From assembly GCA_034670265.1 (NCBI GenBank), contig JAXMNU010000001.1, positions 434,001 through 498,000 on the forward strand: 64,000 nucleotides of DNA, written 5' to 3'. Numbering within the stretch: the first letter of the stretch is position 1; every line of letters begins with the position of its first letter. The stretch comes from Halomarinibacterium sp034670265 (GTDB taxonomy: Bacteria > Bacteroidota > Bacteroidia > Flavobacteriales > Flavobacteriaceae). Below, one piece after another: positions 52,016 through 61,205 of this stretch. Under the pieces are notes generated by a model, which searched no databases, had not been told where the DNA came from, and saw only the letters and a list, made by a program, of their open reading frames with translations. The position numbers and the translations under genes were made by a program.

Positions 52016-53563
52016 ATGAAGTATTTATATGGATTGGCTTTGATTGCCTCCGTTTTATTGTGGAGCTCTTGCAGAAACGATTTTGAAACAAGTCCTAACA
52101 CAGGAAACTTAGAATTTTCAAAAGACACAGTGTATCTCGATACGGTTTTTACTAATATTGGCTCCAGCACTTACAATTTAAAGGTTTATAACAATAGCGA
52201 TAAGGATATTAATATTCCCACGGTGCGTTTAGCCCAAGGTGAAGCTTCAAACTACAGACTTAACGTAGATGGGATTCCTGGAAAAACGTTTGAAGATGTT
52301 CAGGTATTAGCCAATGATAGTATTTTCATTTTTATTGAAACTACCGTAGATATTGCCAATCAAGGAAACAACACCCAATTTTTATACACCGACCAAATTG
52401 TTTTCGATAGTGGAAACAACGAACAAAAAGTAGAATTGGTGACGCTTATTCAAGATGCAGTCTTTTTATTTCCAGCCGATTTAGGAAATGGTATTTATGA
52501 AACTCTAAATTTAGGAATGGATGAAGAAGGAAATGATATTTTGATTGAAGGCTTTTTTCTAGATGACAACGAACTTACCTTTACTAACGAAAAACCCTAT
52601 GTAATTTATGGCTATGCTGCTGTTCCGCCTGGAAAAACATTAAATGTTCAACCTGGAGCGCGAGTACACTTTCATTCTACTAGTGGAATTTTAGTAGCCA
52701 ATACAGGCTCTATTAAATCGAATGGGGCACCTAGTAACGACCCAGAATTATTAGAAAACGAAATTATTTTTGAAGGTGATCGACTCGAACCCGATTATGC
52801 CGATATCCCAGGGCAATGGGGAACTATTTGGCTTACGGCAGGAAGTACCGATAATGAATTTAGTTATACAACCATTAAAAACAATGTAGTAGGACTTTTA
52901 ATGGAAGGTAATGATGGCAATAGAACCTTAACACTTTCTAATGTTCAGATTTATAATAATTCCAATGTAGGGTTACTTGCAAGAACTGGTGATGTTTATG
53001 CAGAAAACATGGTGATTGGTAATAGTGGTCAATCTTCTTTGGCGATTCAGTTAGGTGGGCATTATACATTTAATCACTGTACATTTGGAAATTATTGGAC
53101 CAATAGTTTTAGAACTTTCCCAACAGTAACTTTAGATAATTCACTCCCTATTAGTGATACCGAAATTCTTGTGGCAGATTTAGTAGAAGCAAACTTTAAT
53201 AACTGTATTATTTACGGAAGTGAGCAAAGGGAAGTTGCCTTTGTTGAAGATGCTAGCGCAGCGTTTAACTTTAATTTTACGAATAGCCTCATTCGTTTTG
53301 ATGACCCACAAGGTGATTTTGACGGAGTCCCCAATTACAATTTTGATAATATCGCTTTATACACAGATTGTGTTTTCAATCAAGATCCCGTATTCCAAGA
53401 TGTCACAGTGAATAACTTAAATATTGAAGAGGGAACCTCAGGTGCCCAAGGAATTGGGTTAAGTGGTGTATTACCACCTTTCGATTTAAACGGAACGGTT
53501 AGAAATAGTACTAGTCCAGATGCAGGTGCTTATGAAGCTACTGTTTTTCCAAAAGAGGATTAG
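52016..53563 (+). CDS. Hypothetical right-handed beta-helix lipoprotein
   Basis: 515 residues. Lipobox LLWSSC (Cys19). Residues about 30-150 form a CHU-type beta-sandwich (DTVYLDTVFTNIGSSTYNLKVYNNSDKDI). The C-terminal two-thirds carry short repeated beta coils with Asn ladders (NNVVGLLMEGNDG, NVQIYNNSNVGLLA, FNHCTFGNYW, FNNCIIYGSE) as in right-handed parallel beta-helices. No catalytic motif of pectinases is evident. Lies at the cell envelope; may bind polysaccharide (inference). Monocistronic, followed by a terminator. Confidence 0.75.
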   Translation: MKYLYGLALIASVLLWSSCRNDFETSPNTGNLEFSKDTVYLDTVFTNIGSSTYNLKVYNNSDKDINIPTVRLAQGEASNYRLNVDGIPGKTFEDVQVLANDSIFIFIETTVDIANQGNNTQFLYTDQIVFDSGNNEQKVELVTLIQDAVFLFPADLGNGIYETLNLGMDEEGNDILIEGFFLDDNELTFTNEKPYVIYGYAAVPPGKTLNVQPGARVHFHSTSGILVANTGSIKSNGAPSNDPELLENEIIFEGDRLEPDYADIPGQWGTIWLTAGSTDNEFSYTTIKNNVVGLLMEGNDGNRTLTLSNVQIYNNSNVGLLARTGDVYAENMVIGNSGQSSLAIQLGGHYTFNHCTFGNYWTNSFRTFPTVTLDNSLPISDTEILVADLVEANFNNCIIYGSEQREVAFVEDASAAFNFNFTNSLIRFDDPQGDFDGVPNYNFDNIALYTDCVFNQDPVFQDVTVNNLNIEEGTSGAQGIGLSGVLPPFDLNGTVRNSTSPDAGAYEATVFPKED

Positions 53564-53581
53564 ATAAAAAATAAATAAATA

Positions 53582-53608
53582 AAAAGCCCCGCCAATGGCG
53601 GGGCTTTT
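53582..53608. terminator. Bidirectional terminator
   Basis: 12-bp GC-rich stem AAAAGCCCCGCC / GGCGGGGCTTTT around AAT, between two convergent genes. Confidence 0.92.
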
Positions 53609-53629
53609 GTTGTCTTAAAGAATATCTGC

Positions 53630-53821
53630 TTAGATTACTTTTACGTTCACTGCGTTTAATCCTTTGTTACCTTCGCGTAGTTCGAATTCTACTTCATCAC
53701 CTTCTCGAACTTCGTCGATTAATCCACTAATGTGTACAAAGTGATCTTTGTTTACGCCTTCTTCAGTGATAAATCCGTATCCTTTAGAATCATTGAAGAA
53801 TTTTACTGTTCCTTTACTCAT
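53630..53821 (-). CDS. Cold-shock protein (CspA family)
   Basis: 63 residues, the standard five-strand OB fold. RNA-binding motif RNP1 is KGYGFI (13-18) and RNP2 is HFVHIS (27-32). The sequence starts MSKGTVKFFNDSKGYGF and ends NAVNVKVI. It binds single-stranded RNA and melts structures at low temperature. The leader (about 21 bases) is short compared with cold-inducible E. coli cspA, so classic leader-based thermoregulation is not supported. Confidence 0.95.
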   Translation of the reverse strand: MSKGTVKFFNDSKGYGFITEEGVNKDHFVHISGLIDEVREGDEVEFELREGNKGLNAVNVKVI

Positions 53822-53847
53822 TTTAAAATATTAAATTAATTAAGTTG

Positions 53848-53855
53848 CAAAGATA
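53848..53855 (-). promoter_or_regulatory. -7 element of the cold-shock gene
   Basis: Minus-strand TATCTTTG, an exact TAnnTTTG match 27-34 bases upstream of the ATG. No TTTG at the usual distance. Confidence 0.6.
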
Positions 53856-53873
53856 CTGCTAATTTTCAGTAAA

Positions 53874-54386
53874 TCAGGTTTTTTCTTTGGTTATTTGAAA
53901 AAGCAACAATTCTTCGTCATCGTCTTCAAACTGAAAAATTCCAGTTTTTTTTAATCCTAATTTTTCTAAAAGCTTGATGGAAGCCACATTATAATCGACC
54001 GTAAATCCTAAAACTTTCTGAAGTTTTAAATCGGTTAATGCATAATCCAGCATTGCCGAAGCAGCTTCATACCCATATCCTTTTCCTAAATATTCTGGGA
54101 GGAAAGCAAATCCAATATCGGGATGATCTAGATTATCTCTTTTATACAAACCACAAGAACCAATAGACTTTCCTGTTTCTTTAAGCACAACAATAAAATT
54201 ACCTAAGCCGTTTTCATAACTGGGTACATAACGTTCCTCAATATAGGTTTCAGCTTTTTTTAAATCACTTACGCCTCTATCTCCAATATATTGCAACCAA
54301 CCAGGGCTATTGAGCAATTCAAAAACAAAGGAGGCATCTTTGTTAGAAATCTTCCGAAGGACTAACCGTTGGGTTTCAAAAAGCAT
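53874..54386 (-). CDS. GNAT-family N-acetyltransferase (RimJ/RimL-like)
   Basis: 170 residues. Starts MLFETQRLVLRKISNKDASFVFELLNSPGWLQYIGDRGV, the RimJ/RimL-type beginning; PEYLGKGYGYEAASAMLDYA is the acetyl-CoA loop; ends VDYNVASIKLLEKLGLKKTG. Substrate not predictable, perhaps a ribosomal protein N-terminus or an amine. One base separates its start from the glyA stop, so it is co-transcribed with glyA. Confidence 0.9.
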   Translation of the reverse strand: MLFETQRLVLRKISNKDASFVFELLNSPGWLQYIGDRGVSDLKKAETYIEERYVPSYENGLGNFIVVLKETGKSIGSCGLYKRDNLDHPDIGFAFLPEYLGKGYGYEAASAMLDYALTDLKLQKVLGFTVDYNVASIKLLEKLGLKKTGIFQFEDDDEELLLFQITKEKT

Positions 54387-54387
54387 C

Positions 54388-55665
54388 TTAATTTTTAAAC
54401 AACGGTCTACCCGCCATCATTGCATTAACTTTTTCTCCAATCGCTTCTAGTTTTGCTTCTTCTGTATGGTTCATCATCACTTCATCAATCAACTCCACAA
54501 TTTGAAGCATATCCTTTTCATCCAATCCTCTGGTAGTCACAGCAGCAGTTCCAATTCTAATTCCGCTAGTCACAAAAGGCGATTTATCATCAAAAGGTAC
54601 CATGTTTTTATTTACAGTAATGTCTGCTTTGCCCAACGCCTCTTCAGCTTCTTTTCCAGAAATATTTTTATTCCTGAGGTCAATAAGCATCATATGGTTA
54701 TCGGTTCCGCCAGAAATAATATGATAGCCTTTATCTACAAATGCTTTTGCCATAACCTCGGCATTCTTTTTTACCTGAATCATATAATGAAGAAAATCAT
54801 CGGTTAGAGCTTCCCCAAACGCAATGGCTTTAGCCGCAATAATATGCTCTAAAGGTCCCCCTTGGTTTCCAGGAAAAATACCACTATCTAGCAGTGAAGA
54901 CATTTTACGTAGACTTCCATTTTTTAAAGTTATGCCAAAAGGATTGTCGAAATCTTTTCCCATTAAAATCATTCCCCCACGAGGGCCACGAAGGGTTTTA
55001 TGCGTTGTGGTAGTTACCACATGACAATGTGGCATGGGATCACTTATAATTCCTTTTGCGATTAATCCCGCAGGATGCGCAATATCTGCAAATAGAATCG
55101 CACCTACTTTATCGGCTATTTCTCTAAAACGTTTATAATCAATTTCACGAGAATAGGCTGAAGCTCCGGCGATAATCATTTTAGGTTTTTCCTTAATTGC
55201 AATGGCTTCCACTTTGTCGTAATCAATTCTTCCTGTGGCTTCATCTACGCCATAAAATACTGGATTATATAACCTTCCTGAAAAGTTTACAGGACTACCG
55301 TGGGTTAAATGCCCGCCGTGAGACAAATCGAATCCTAAAAAAGTATCCCCAGGTTGTAAACAAGCTGCAAATACTGCTGTATTTGCTTGCGAACCACTGT
55401 GAGGTTGTACGTTTGCATACTCTGCACCAAAGAGCGTTTTTGCTCTATCAATAGCAATTTGTTCTACTTCATCTACCACTTCACAGCCTCCATAATAGCG
55501 TTTTCCGGGGTATCCTTCGGCATATTTATTGGTTAACACACTACCCGCAGCTTCCATTACTTGTGGGCTTACAAAATTCTCGGAAGCAATTAGCTCCAAT
55601 CCGTGTAATTGTCGGTCTTTTTCGGCTTCAATTAATTCGAAGATTTGTTCGTCTCTAGCTATCAT
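54388..55665 (-). CDS. glyA: Serine hydroxymethyltransferase
   Basis: 425 residues from the ATG at 55665, which gives the family start (MIARDEQIFELIEAEKDRQ); the upstream open frame overlaps the promoter region. Conserved blocks: LIASENFVSPQVMEAAGSVLTNKYAEGYPGKRYYGG, QPHSGSQANTAV, ADIAHPAGLI and PLP Lys223 in TTTTHKTLRGPRGG. It interconverts serine and glycine with transfer of one carbon to tetrahydrofolate. First gene of a two-gene unit with the acetyltransferase. Confidence 0.97.
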   Translation of the reverse strand: MIARDEQIFELIEAEKDRQLHGLELIASENFVSPQVMEAAGSVLTNKYAEGYPGKRYYGGCEVVDEVEQIAIDRAKTLFGAEYANVQPHSGSQANTAVFAACLQPGDTFLGFDLSHGGHLTHGSPVNFSGRLYNPVFYGVDEATGRIDYDKVEAIAIKEKPKMIIAGASAYSREIDYKRFREIADKVGAILFADIAHPAGLIAKGIISDPMPHCHVVTTTTHKTLRGPRGGMILMGKDFDNPFGITLKNGSLRKMSSLLDSGIFPGNQGGPLEHIIAAKAIAFGEALTDDFLHYMIQVKKNAEVMAKAFVDKGYHIISGGTDNHMMLIDLRNKNISGKEAEEALGKADITVNKNMVPFDDKSPFVTSGIRIGTAAVTTRGLDEKDMLQIVELIDEVMMNHTEEAKLEAIGEKVNAMMAGRPLFKN

Positions 55666-55689
55666 TGTTGAAGAAAAGTTAATAAAAAT

Positions 55690-55697
55690 CAAAAATA
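55690..55697 (-). promoter_or_regulatory. -7 element of glyA
   Basis: Minus-strand TATTTTTG, an exact TAnnTTTG match. Transcript start would be about 20 bases upstream of the ATG at 55665. No riboswitch-like fold was recognised in the 106-base gap. Confidence 0.5.
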
Positions 55698-55729
55698 CTA
55701 AAAGCTTATGGTTACTAGCTAAGAAATTA

Positions 55730-55737
55730 TATATTTG
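55730..55737 (+). promoter_or_regulatory. -7 element of fahA
   Basis: TATATTTG, exact match to TAnnTTTG. A weaker TTATG lies 19 bases upstream. The leader is about 30 bases. Confidence 0.55.
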
Positions 55738-55771
55738 ATTAACATTTTACCAACAATAAAAAAAACAAATT

Positions 55772-57052
55772 ATGCCTCTCACTGCCAATGACCCATCTAG
55801 AAAAACCTGGTTGGATGTACCTGAAAATAGTGATTTTCCCATTCAGAATATACCTTTCGGCGTTTTTTTAACTCGTGACGATATTATTACTATTGGAACA
55901 CGAATAGGAAACACCGCTATTGATCTAGGAGCTTTACATCAATTAGGATATTTTGAAGGCATTGAACTTACCGATGATATTTTTCTTCAGGATACGTTAA
56001 ACGATTTTATTGCCGACGGAAGAAAAACGTGGCGTTTGGTGCGCAATAGAATTTCAAGAATATTTTTACACGATAACCCTAAGCTTAGGGATAATCCAGA
56101 TCATCGCCAAAAAGTACTTTTCGATTTAGATGAAATTGAAATGCAATTACCCGTAGATGTGGGTGATTATACCGACTTTTACGCGAGTAAAGAACATGCT
56201 ACCAACGTGGGTTCTTTATTTAGAGATCCAAAAAATGCGTTATTACCTAATTGGTTACACCTTCCTATTGGCTATCACGGGAGAAGCTCATCTATTGTTC
56301 CTTCAGGAATGCCTATAAGAAGACCTGTGGGACAAACAAAACCCGGAGACGATGGCGTACCTGGATTTGGCCCTACAAAACTATTAGATTTTGAATTGGA
56401 AATGGCGTTTATCACCACAGCATCTAACGATTTAGGTAAACCTATTCCTATTAATGAAGCTGAAGAAAATATTTTTGGTTTAGTGTTATTTAACGATTGG
56501 AGCGCTCGTGATATTCAGGCGTGGGAATATGTGCCATTAGGACCCTTTTTAGGAAAAAACTTTGCTTCTACTATTTCACCTTGGATTGTCACTCTTGATG
56601 CATTGGATGCTTTTAGAGTAAAAGGGCCTGAGCAAGAACCAAAACCCCTTCCCTATCTTCAGCAAACGGGAAATAAAAATTACGACATTCATTTAGAAGC
56701 AAGTATAAAGCCTTCTGGCGGAACCGAAAATGTTATAGCTCGTTCTAATTTTAAATATATGTATTGGTCCATGGTGCAGCAATTAACGCACCATACGGTA
56801 AATGGCTGTAACGTACGAAGTGGTGACATGATGGGTAGCGGAACTATTTCTGGTCCTACACCCGATAGTTATGGTTCCATGCTAGAACTTACTTGGAAAG
56901 GTGAAAAACCCATTAAATTAAACGACGGTACAGAGCGTAAATTTATTAATGATGGAGACACCGTTATCCTTCGGGGTTACTGTAAAAATGACCAGGTGCG
57001 AATTGGTTTTGGAGAGTGTAAAGGAAAGGTACTCCCAGCAAGGCAAATTTAG
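55772..57052 (+). CDS. fahA: Fumarylacetoacetase
   Basis: 426 residues, the full two-domain length. N-terminal SH3-like domain (ENSDFPIQNIPFGVFLTRDD) and C-terminal FAH fold: metal ligands in DFYASKEHATNVG, LDFELEMAF and FNDWSARDIQAWEYVPLGPFLGKNF, then GSGTISGPTPDSYGSMLELTW. It splits fumarylacetoacetate to fumarate and acetoacetate, the final step of tyrosine breakdown. The other pathway enzymes are not in the window. Cytoplasmic. Confidence 0.95.
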   Translation: MPLTANDPSRKTWLDVPENSDFPIQNIPFGVFLTRDDIITIGTRIGNTAIDLGALHQLGYFEGIELTDDIFLQDTLNDFIADGRKTWRLVRNRISRIFLHDNPKLRDNPDHRQKVLFDLDEIEMQLPVDVGDYTDFYASKEHATNVGSLFRDPKNALLPNWLHLPIGYHGRSSSIVPSGMPIRRPVGQTKPGDDGVPGFGPTKLLDFELEMAFITTASNDLGKPIPINEAEENIFGLVLFNDWSARDIQAWEYVPLGPFLGKNFASTISPWIVTLDALDAFRVKGPEQEPKPLPYLQQTGNKNYDIHLEASIKPSGGTENVIARSNFKYMYWSMVQQLTHHTVNGCNVRSGDMMGSGTISGPTPDSYGSMLELTWKGEKPIKLNDGTERKFINDGDTVILRGYCKNDQVRIGFGECKGKVLPARQI

Positions 57053-57101
57053 TTTGGCACAACACTTGTAATTTACAATACATAACCAAACTATTTCTGT
57101 T

Positions 57102-58268
57102 ATGAGAACAACAATTACCCTTTTATTTTTAGCACTATTGCTAGGGAGTTGTAATAGTGTAAAACGAAATCAGAAATTTTTATCACAAGGCAATTACGAT
57201 CAAGTAATTGATTTGGCGGTAAAAAAACTTCAGAAAGACCCTCACGGAAAAAATAGTGATGCGCATGCTTCATTTCTTGAAGAAGCTTTTACCCGTGTGG
57301 TCGAAGAAGATAAACGCCGTATCAGTTTTCTAAAGCAAGAAAATCGTCCTTCAAATACCCGTGAAATTTATTATTTGTATTGTGATTTAGGTAAAAGGCA
57401 GGAACTTGTTCGCCCTTTAACATCATTGGTGAATCTTAACATTCAATTTGAAAATTACAATGATGCAATTATTGCTTCCAAAAAGAACTTTGCCGATTAT
57501 CTTTTTGCTGAAGGAACTAAATATTTAAATAGAAACACCATTCTTGATGCTCGAGAGGCGTATGCCTTTTTTAGCGACTTAAAGAGTCTTCAGCCAGAGT
57601 ATTTGGGATTGGATCAAAAACTGAATGATGCTCACTTTAAAGGAACCGACTTCGTTTTTGTGGAACTGAACAATCATTCTGGGCAAATTATTCCGTTTCG
57701 TTTGGAACAAGAATTATTGGATTTCAACACTTATGGATTGGATGATTTCTGGACCGAATATCACACAAGAAGAGAGAATGGTATTCAGTATAATTTTGGA
57801 ATTGATTTAAATTTTAAAGAAATCAATATTTCACCAGAACGTATTTCAGAAACAACTTACGAAAGAAAGAAAACCATTAAAGATGGCTGGGAATATGTGT
57901 TAGACCGATATGGCAATGTGGTAAAAGATAGCCTTGGCAATGATATAAAGGTGGATAAGTTTATTACTGTAACTGCAGATGTTACCTATACCGAACAGAC
58001 CAAAGCTGTGCAAGTAGGTGGCGATGTGGTGTATATTGAATTGGATAGAAACCGAATTATCAATCGTCATCCTTTAGGCACCGAATTTATCTTCGAGAAT
58101 ATTTTTGCTCGCTATCGTGGTGATGAAAGAGCATTGACAGATGAAGATTTACAATTTAGCCGAAATGACTTCTTTCCATTTCCATCCAATCCGCAAATGG
58201 TTTTGGATGCGGGAACAGAAATTAAAGAACGACTCAAGGAAATTTTAAGGAATAATCATTTTAGGTAA
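57102..58268 (+). CDS. Hypothetical lipoprotein
   Basis: 388 residues. Lipobox LLLGSC (Cys17). Residues about 20-175 are helical with TPR-like spacing (QGNYDQVIDLAVKKLQKD, EAYAFFSDLKSLQPEYLG); the C-terminal half is beta-rich (YVLDRYGNVVKDSLGNDIKVDKFITVTADV). I do not recognise a named family. It lies 49 bases after fahA on the same strand, possibly sharing its transcript, and ends with a terminator. Confidence 0.7.
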   Translation: MRTTITLLFLALLLGSCNSVKRNQKFLSQGNYDQVIDLAVKKLQKDPHGKNSDAHASFLEEAFTRVVEEDKRRISFLKQENRPSNTREIYYLYCDLGKRQELVRPLTSLVNLNIQFENYNDAIIASKKNFADYLFAEGTKYLNRNTILDAREAYAFFSDLKSLQPEYLGLDQKLNDAHFKGTDFVFVELNNHSGQIIPFRLEQELLDFNTYGLDDFWTEYHTRRENGIQYNFGIDLNFKEINISPERISETTYERKKTIKDGWEYVLDRYGNVVKDSLGNDIKVDKFITVTADVTYTEQTKAVQVGGDVVYIELDRNRIINRHPLGTEFIFENIFARYRGDERALTDEDLQFSRNDFFPFPSNPQMVLDAGTEIKERLKEILRNNHFR

Positions 58269-58282
58269 TACATCCCGCTAAG

Positions 58283-58306
58283 TCCCCCTTCAAAGGGGGA
58301 TTTTTT
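58283..58306 (+). terminator. Terminator after the hypothetical lipoprotein gene
   Basis: Stem TCCCCCTT / AAGGGGGA with a two-base loop and six T. Confidence 0.82.
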
Positions 58307-58700
58307 ATATAAATCGTTCTAGGTCGGTGGCGTGAATACTATGATGCGAAGCGTGATACACCGCTACTCCATTTTTAATTACCAATACCTGCGGACTTTG
58401 ATGAATTACCTGAAACTTGTACCCCACTTCATTGGAAACATCTCTAAAAGCGAGTAAATCCAAATAATACAGTTTCATATTATCTTCAGGAATAGCATAT
58501 TCATTTTCAAAATTTCGAATAACCATTCGGCTAATCCCACAAGTAGTAGAGTGTTTAAAAATTGCAATGGGAGTGGTTTTAGAGATTTCAGCTATTTCAT
58601 CCAATTGTTCTAAACGATGTAGCTTTAACCAAGGCACATTTATGGTTTCCTTTTCAGTGGTGCGCTCTTCTTTTTTTCCGAATAAATTAAATAATCCCAT
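58305..58700 (-). CDS. ytxJ: Bacilliredoxin-like monothiol protein YtxJ
   Basis: 131 residues, thioredoxin fold of the YtxJ/BrxC type. Single active-site Cys54 in HSTTCGISRMV (B. subtilis has TCPIS), followed by LYYLDLLAFRDVSNEVGYKFQVIHQSPQVLVIKNG with the cis-Pro loop. It would remove bacillithiol from mixed disulfides, and bshB1 at 29410-30126 shows that the thiol is made here. N-terminal charged leader (GKKEERTTEKE), no signal peptide, so cytoplasmic. Convergent with the preceding lipoprotein gene. Confidence 0.9.
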   Translation of the reverse strand: MGLFNLFGKKEERTTEKETINVPWLKLHRLEQLDEIAEISKTTPIAIFKHSTTCGISRMVIRNFENEYAIPEDNMKLYYLDLLAFRDVSNEVGYKFQVIHQSPQVLVIKNGVAVYHASHHSIHATDLERFI

Positions 58701-58784
58701 TTCAATATTTTTTGCGGTAGTCGCACAAAAATAATAGAGTTTACAAAAACATATTCTGTATAAATGGTATATTTATTTCGAGAT

Positions 58785-59861
58785 ATGAAAAAACCACACA
58801 AATCCAGAAAAAAAAGAATTGCCAAAACCATTGGTAAAGCACCAGGAACCGATGGTTACGTGGGTGTAAAATTCCGCGAAACCACCGATATAGAAATTCA
58901 GGACTACTCAAAAGATGGCGCCCATGTTATAAATACCAATAATGTTGAGGATGCTTTCAAGTTTAAAACAACCGACCAAATCACGTGGATTAACGTAAAC
59001 GGACTAAATCATACCGAAGAAATTTCGAAGCTTGGCCATTATTACGGCTTACATCCTTTGGTGATGGAAGACATTCTCAATACAGACCATCGGCCTAAAG
59101 TAGATGAGTATGAAGATTACTTTTTTGTGGTATTAAAAATGCTGTATTTTAATAAGGAGGAGCAGTTTACAGTAGAGCATATTTCATTGGTATTAGGTAA
59201 AAATTATGTGCTTACGTTTCAAGAATCTGAAGAAGATATTTTCGACTCTGTGCGAGGGCGTATTGCCAATCCTGAATCTCGAATTAGAATGTTTGGAGCC
59301 GATTATCTTGCCTTTGCCTTAATAGATACTATTGTGGATAATTACTTTGCTGTGATTGAAGATTTTGGTGAAAAAATTGAAGCCTTAGAAGACCAAGTTT
59401 TTAATGAAAATCCAGATGACGAAACCCCAAAAAGCATTCAGTTTTTAAAAAGAGAAGTGTTAAAAATTAGAAGAAGTGTGTTTCCATTACGTGAGGTGGT
59501 TTCCCGATTGGAAAAGTCTGAAAACCCTATTATTGAAGAACGGAATCGCGACTATTTTAGAGATACCTACGATCACGTGATACAAATAAATGAAAACATT
59601 GAAATCTACCGCGACATGGTGTGGGGGCTTATGGATATGTATATGACCACGGTAAGCAATAAGATGAACAACATCATGAAGGTGTTGACTATTATTGCTA
59701 CTATTTTTATCCCACTTACTTTTATTGCAGGAATCTACGGGATGAATTTTGAACACATGCCCGAGCTCCACTACAAATACAGCTACTATATTTTATGGGG
59801 AGTTATGATACTTGTCTTTATTGGAATGTTGTATTATTTTAGGAAGAAGCGGTGGTTGTAG
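58785..59861 (+). CDS. corA: CorA-type magnesium/cobalt transporter
   Basis: 358 residues. Long cytoplasmic N-terminal funnel, then two C-terminal membrane helices. The selectivity motif YGMN (about 318-321) is followed by FEHMPEL, the CorA loop. LGLHPLVMEDILNTDHRPKVDEYEDYFFVVLKML is the alpha/beta sensor signature. An upstream in-frame ATG at 58764 adds seven residues; the one chosen begins the basic MKKPHKSRKKR start. It transports Mg2+ through a pentameric channel in the inner membrane. Confidence 0.94.
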   Translation: MKKPHKSRKKRIAKTIGKAPGTDGYVGVKFRETTDIEIQDYSKDGAHVINTNNVEDAFKFKTTDQITWINVNGLNHTEEISKLGHYYGLHPLVMEDILNTDHRPKVDEYEDYFFVVLKMLYFNKEEQFTVEHISLVLGKNYVLTFQESEEDIFDSVRGRIANPESRIRMFGADYLAFALIDTIVDNYFAVIEDFGEKIEALEDQVFNENPDDETPKSIQFLKREVLKIRRSVFPLREVVSRLEKSENPIIEERNRDYFRDTYDHVIQINENIEIYRDMVWGLMDMYMTTVSNKMNNIMKVLTIIATIFIPLTFIAGIYGMNFEHMPELHYKYSYYILWGVMILVFIGMLYYFRKKRWL

Positions 59862-59872
59862 ATGGAAGAATG

Positions 59873-60214
59873 TTAATTTTTTTCTGGAAACATTTTATTC
59901 ATTAAATCACGATTGAAATAAAAGAATAAAATTAAGAGGAATATAAATAATGGATTAATACCAAAATCGCCAAAGCCAATAGAAATATCCACAAAGAAAA
60001 ATTTAATAAATCCGAAGAATCCTGTTATTAAAGTCAATCCAAAAAGGATTATGTAAACTTTCTTTGAGACGAAATAAAAAAGTAAAGAGATAGTTAGTAA
60101 TGCTATTCCAAAATAATGTGCTTCATTAAGCAAAACATTTCTAAATAATTTTGCTCCAAGAGATATCATAATTAAAATAACAGAAACAGTAATTGGTATT
60201 AATTCTTTATTCAT
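59873..60214 (-). CDS. Small four-helix membrane protein
   Basis: 113 residues, almost wholly hydrophobic, with four helices (about 6-24, 37-52, 54-73, 84-102). Phe/Ile/Leu-rich with no recognised family. It follows the lipoprotein gene upstream by 10 bases on the same strand, so the two are one unit. Confidence 0.58.
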   Translation of the reverse strand: MNKELIPITVSVILIMISLGAKLFRNVLLNEAHYFGIALLTISLLFYFVSKKVYIILFGLTLITGFFGFIKFFFVDISIGFGDFGINPLFIFLLILFFYFNRDLMNKMFPEKN

Positions 60215-60224
60215 TTTATAAATC

Positions 60225-60746
60225 TTATTCTAACATATTCCAATCTGTCAAAAACACATTTTTTATACTATTAATGATTTCTTCATTTGCCTTATTTAGT
60301 AATTCTCCCTCTGAATTAAAATATTGCCAATTATTTCCAATTATTCCAAATGAAATAATATCTCCACCTTCACAATTAGTTTGTATGTGACGCTTTCCTT
60401 TATCGTAAATTCCAGAAGCCATAATTTTTCCATTATCATAATAATAATTCCATTCCCCAATTTTGTAACTATACTCAAGCTTGCAGTAGCCTGAAAAACA
60501 ACACTCAGTATAACTAGAACTAGCATATTTCCCACTTGATTTTAGTATACCATTTTCATAAAATTCTTTCCATAGCCCTTTTCTTACTTTAATAGGTTTG
60601 GAATCACAATCTAACTCTCCTATATACTTGATAGAGCCCGATTCATATTTATTAGAATATATACATTTTGAATCAGGTTTTGCTTTATCAGAAGTTTTAC
60701 AACTTATATAAATGAAACAAACTAAAACTGTTATAATTAATTTCAT
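60225..60746 (-). CDS. MORN/YwqK-like lipoprotein
   Basis: 173 residues. Lipobox CFIYISC (Cys16). Repeats of the YwqK antitoxin/MORN style: GLWKEFYENGILKSSGKYAS, GEWNYYYDNGKIMASGIYDKGKRH and NWQYFNSEGELL. The centre has a Cys cluster (ECCFSGYC). Family members are widespread in Bacteroidetes; the antitoxin name is from B. subtilis genetics and may not apply. Head of a two-gene unit with the small membrane protein. Confidence 0.75.
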   Translation of the reverse strand: MKLIITVLVCFIYISCKTSDKAKPDSKCIYSNKYESGSIKYIGELDCDSKPIKVRKGLWKEFYENGILKSSGKYASSSYTECCFSGYCKLEYSYKIGEWNYYYDNGKIMASGIYDKGKRHIQTNCEGGDIISFGIIGNNWQYFNSEGELLNKANEEIINSIKNVFLTDWNMLE

Positions 60747-60862
60747 AAACGCTGATTATTTACTAATGCAATTTAGTAAATGATTTAACAATCACGACGA
60801 TAAATAATTTTTACCCTTTATAGAAACCTTTCATAACATACTATGCTCTTTTATCAAATTTT

Positions 60863-61072
60863 ATTAGTCTAATTGTTAATACTATTTATCATTAGGCTAA
60901 TACTTATTAGGCTAATCGTTAATACTATTAGGTTAATTGTTAATCTTATTCATCATTAGGCTAATAGCTGTTAGGGAAACAGGTAATAAAGTTAAACGTT
61001 AGGCTAATACCTTTTAGGCTAATCGTTAATACTATTAGGTTAATTATTAATATTATTCATCATTAGCCTAAT
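60863..61072. repeat. Array of ten ATTAGGCTAAT-type palindromes before clpB
   Basis: Ten 11-base near-palindromes (consensus ATTAGGCTAAT, with TTAGTCTAA, TTAGGTTAA, TTAGCCTAA and one GTTAGGGAAAC variants) begin at 60863, 60891, 60906, 60927, 60955, 60970, 60998, 61013, 61034 and 61062. Spacings are 28-15-21-28-15-28-15-21-28: a 64-base block (28+15+21) appears twice, at 60891 and 60998, with only a few differences. It fills the 459-base gap upstream of clpB, ending about 99 bases before its promoter-like box. No gene or RNA is seen here. Confidence 0.85.
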
Positions 61073-61147
61073 TTTTTAATTGATTTTGGTGTAAAAGAGC
61101 TAAAAATCAGCCAAAATGTCCTCTCCATCAGTGCGTTTATACGCCAT

Positions 61148-61179
61148 TTTGTCGTAAATAACAAGGGGCATATCTTTTG
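61148..61179 (+). promoter_or_regulatory. Candidate promoter of clpB
   Basis: TTTG at 61148-61151, 19-base gap, TATCTTTTG (61171-61179, one base longer than TAnnTTTG). Leader of about 20-25 bases. No CIRCE or other heat-shock operator was recognised. Confidence 0.5.
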
Positions 61180-61205
61180 ACTTAATCTTATCAAAAAACA
61201 AGACT

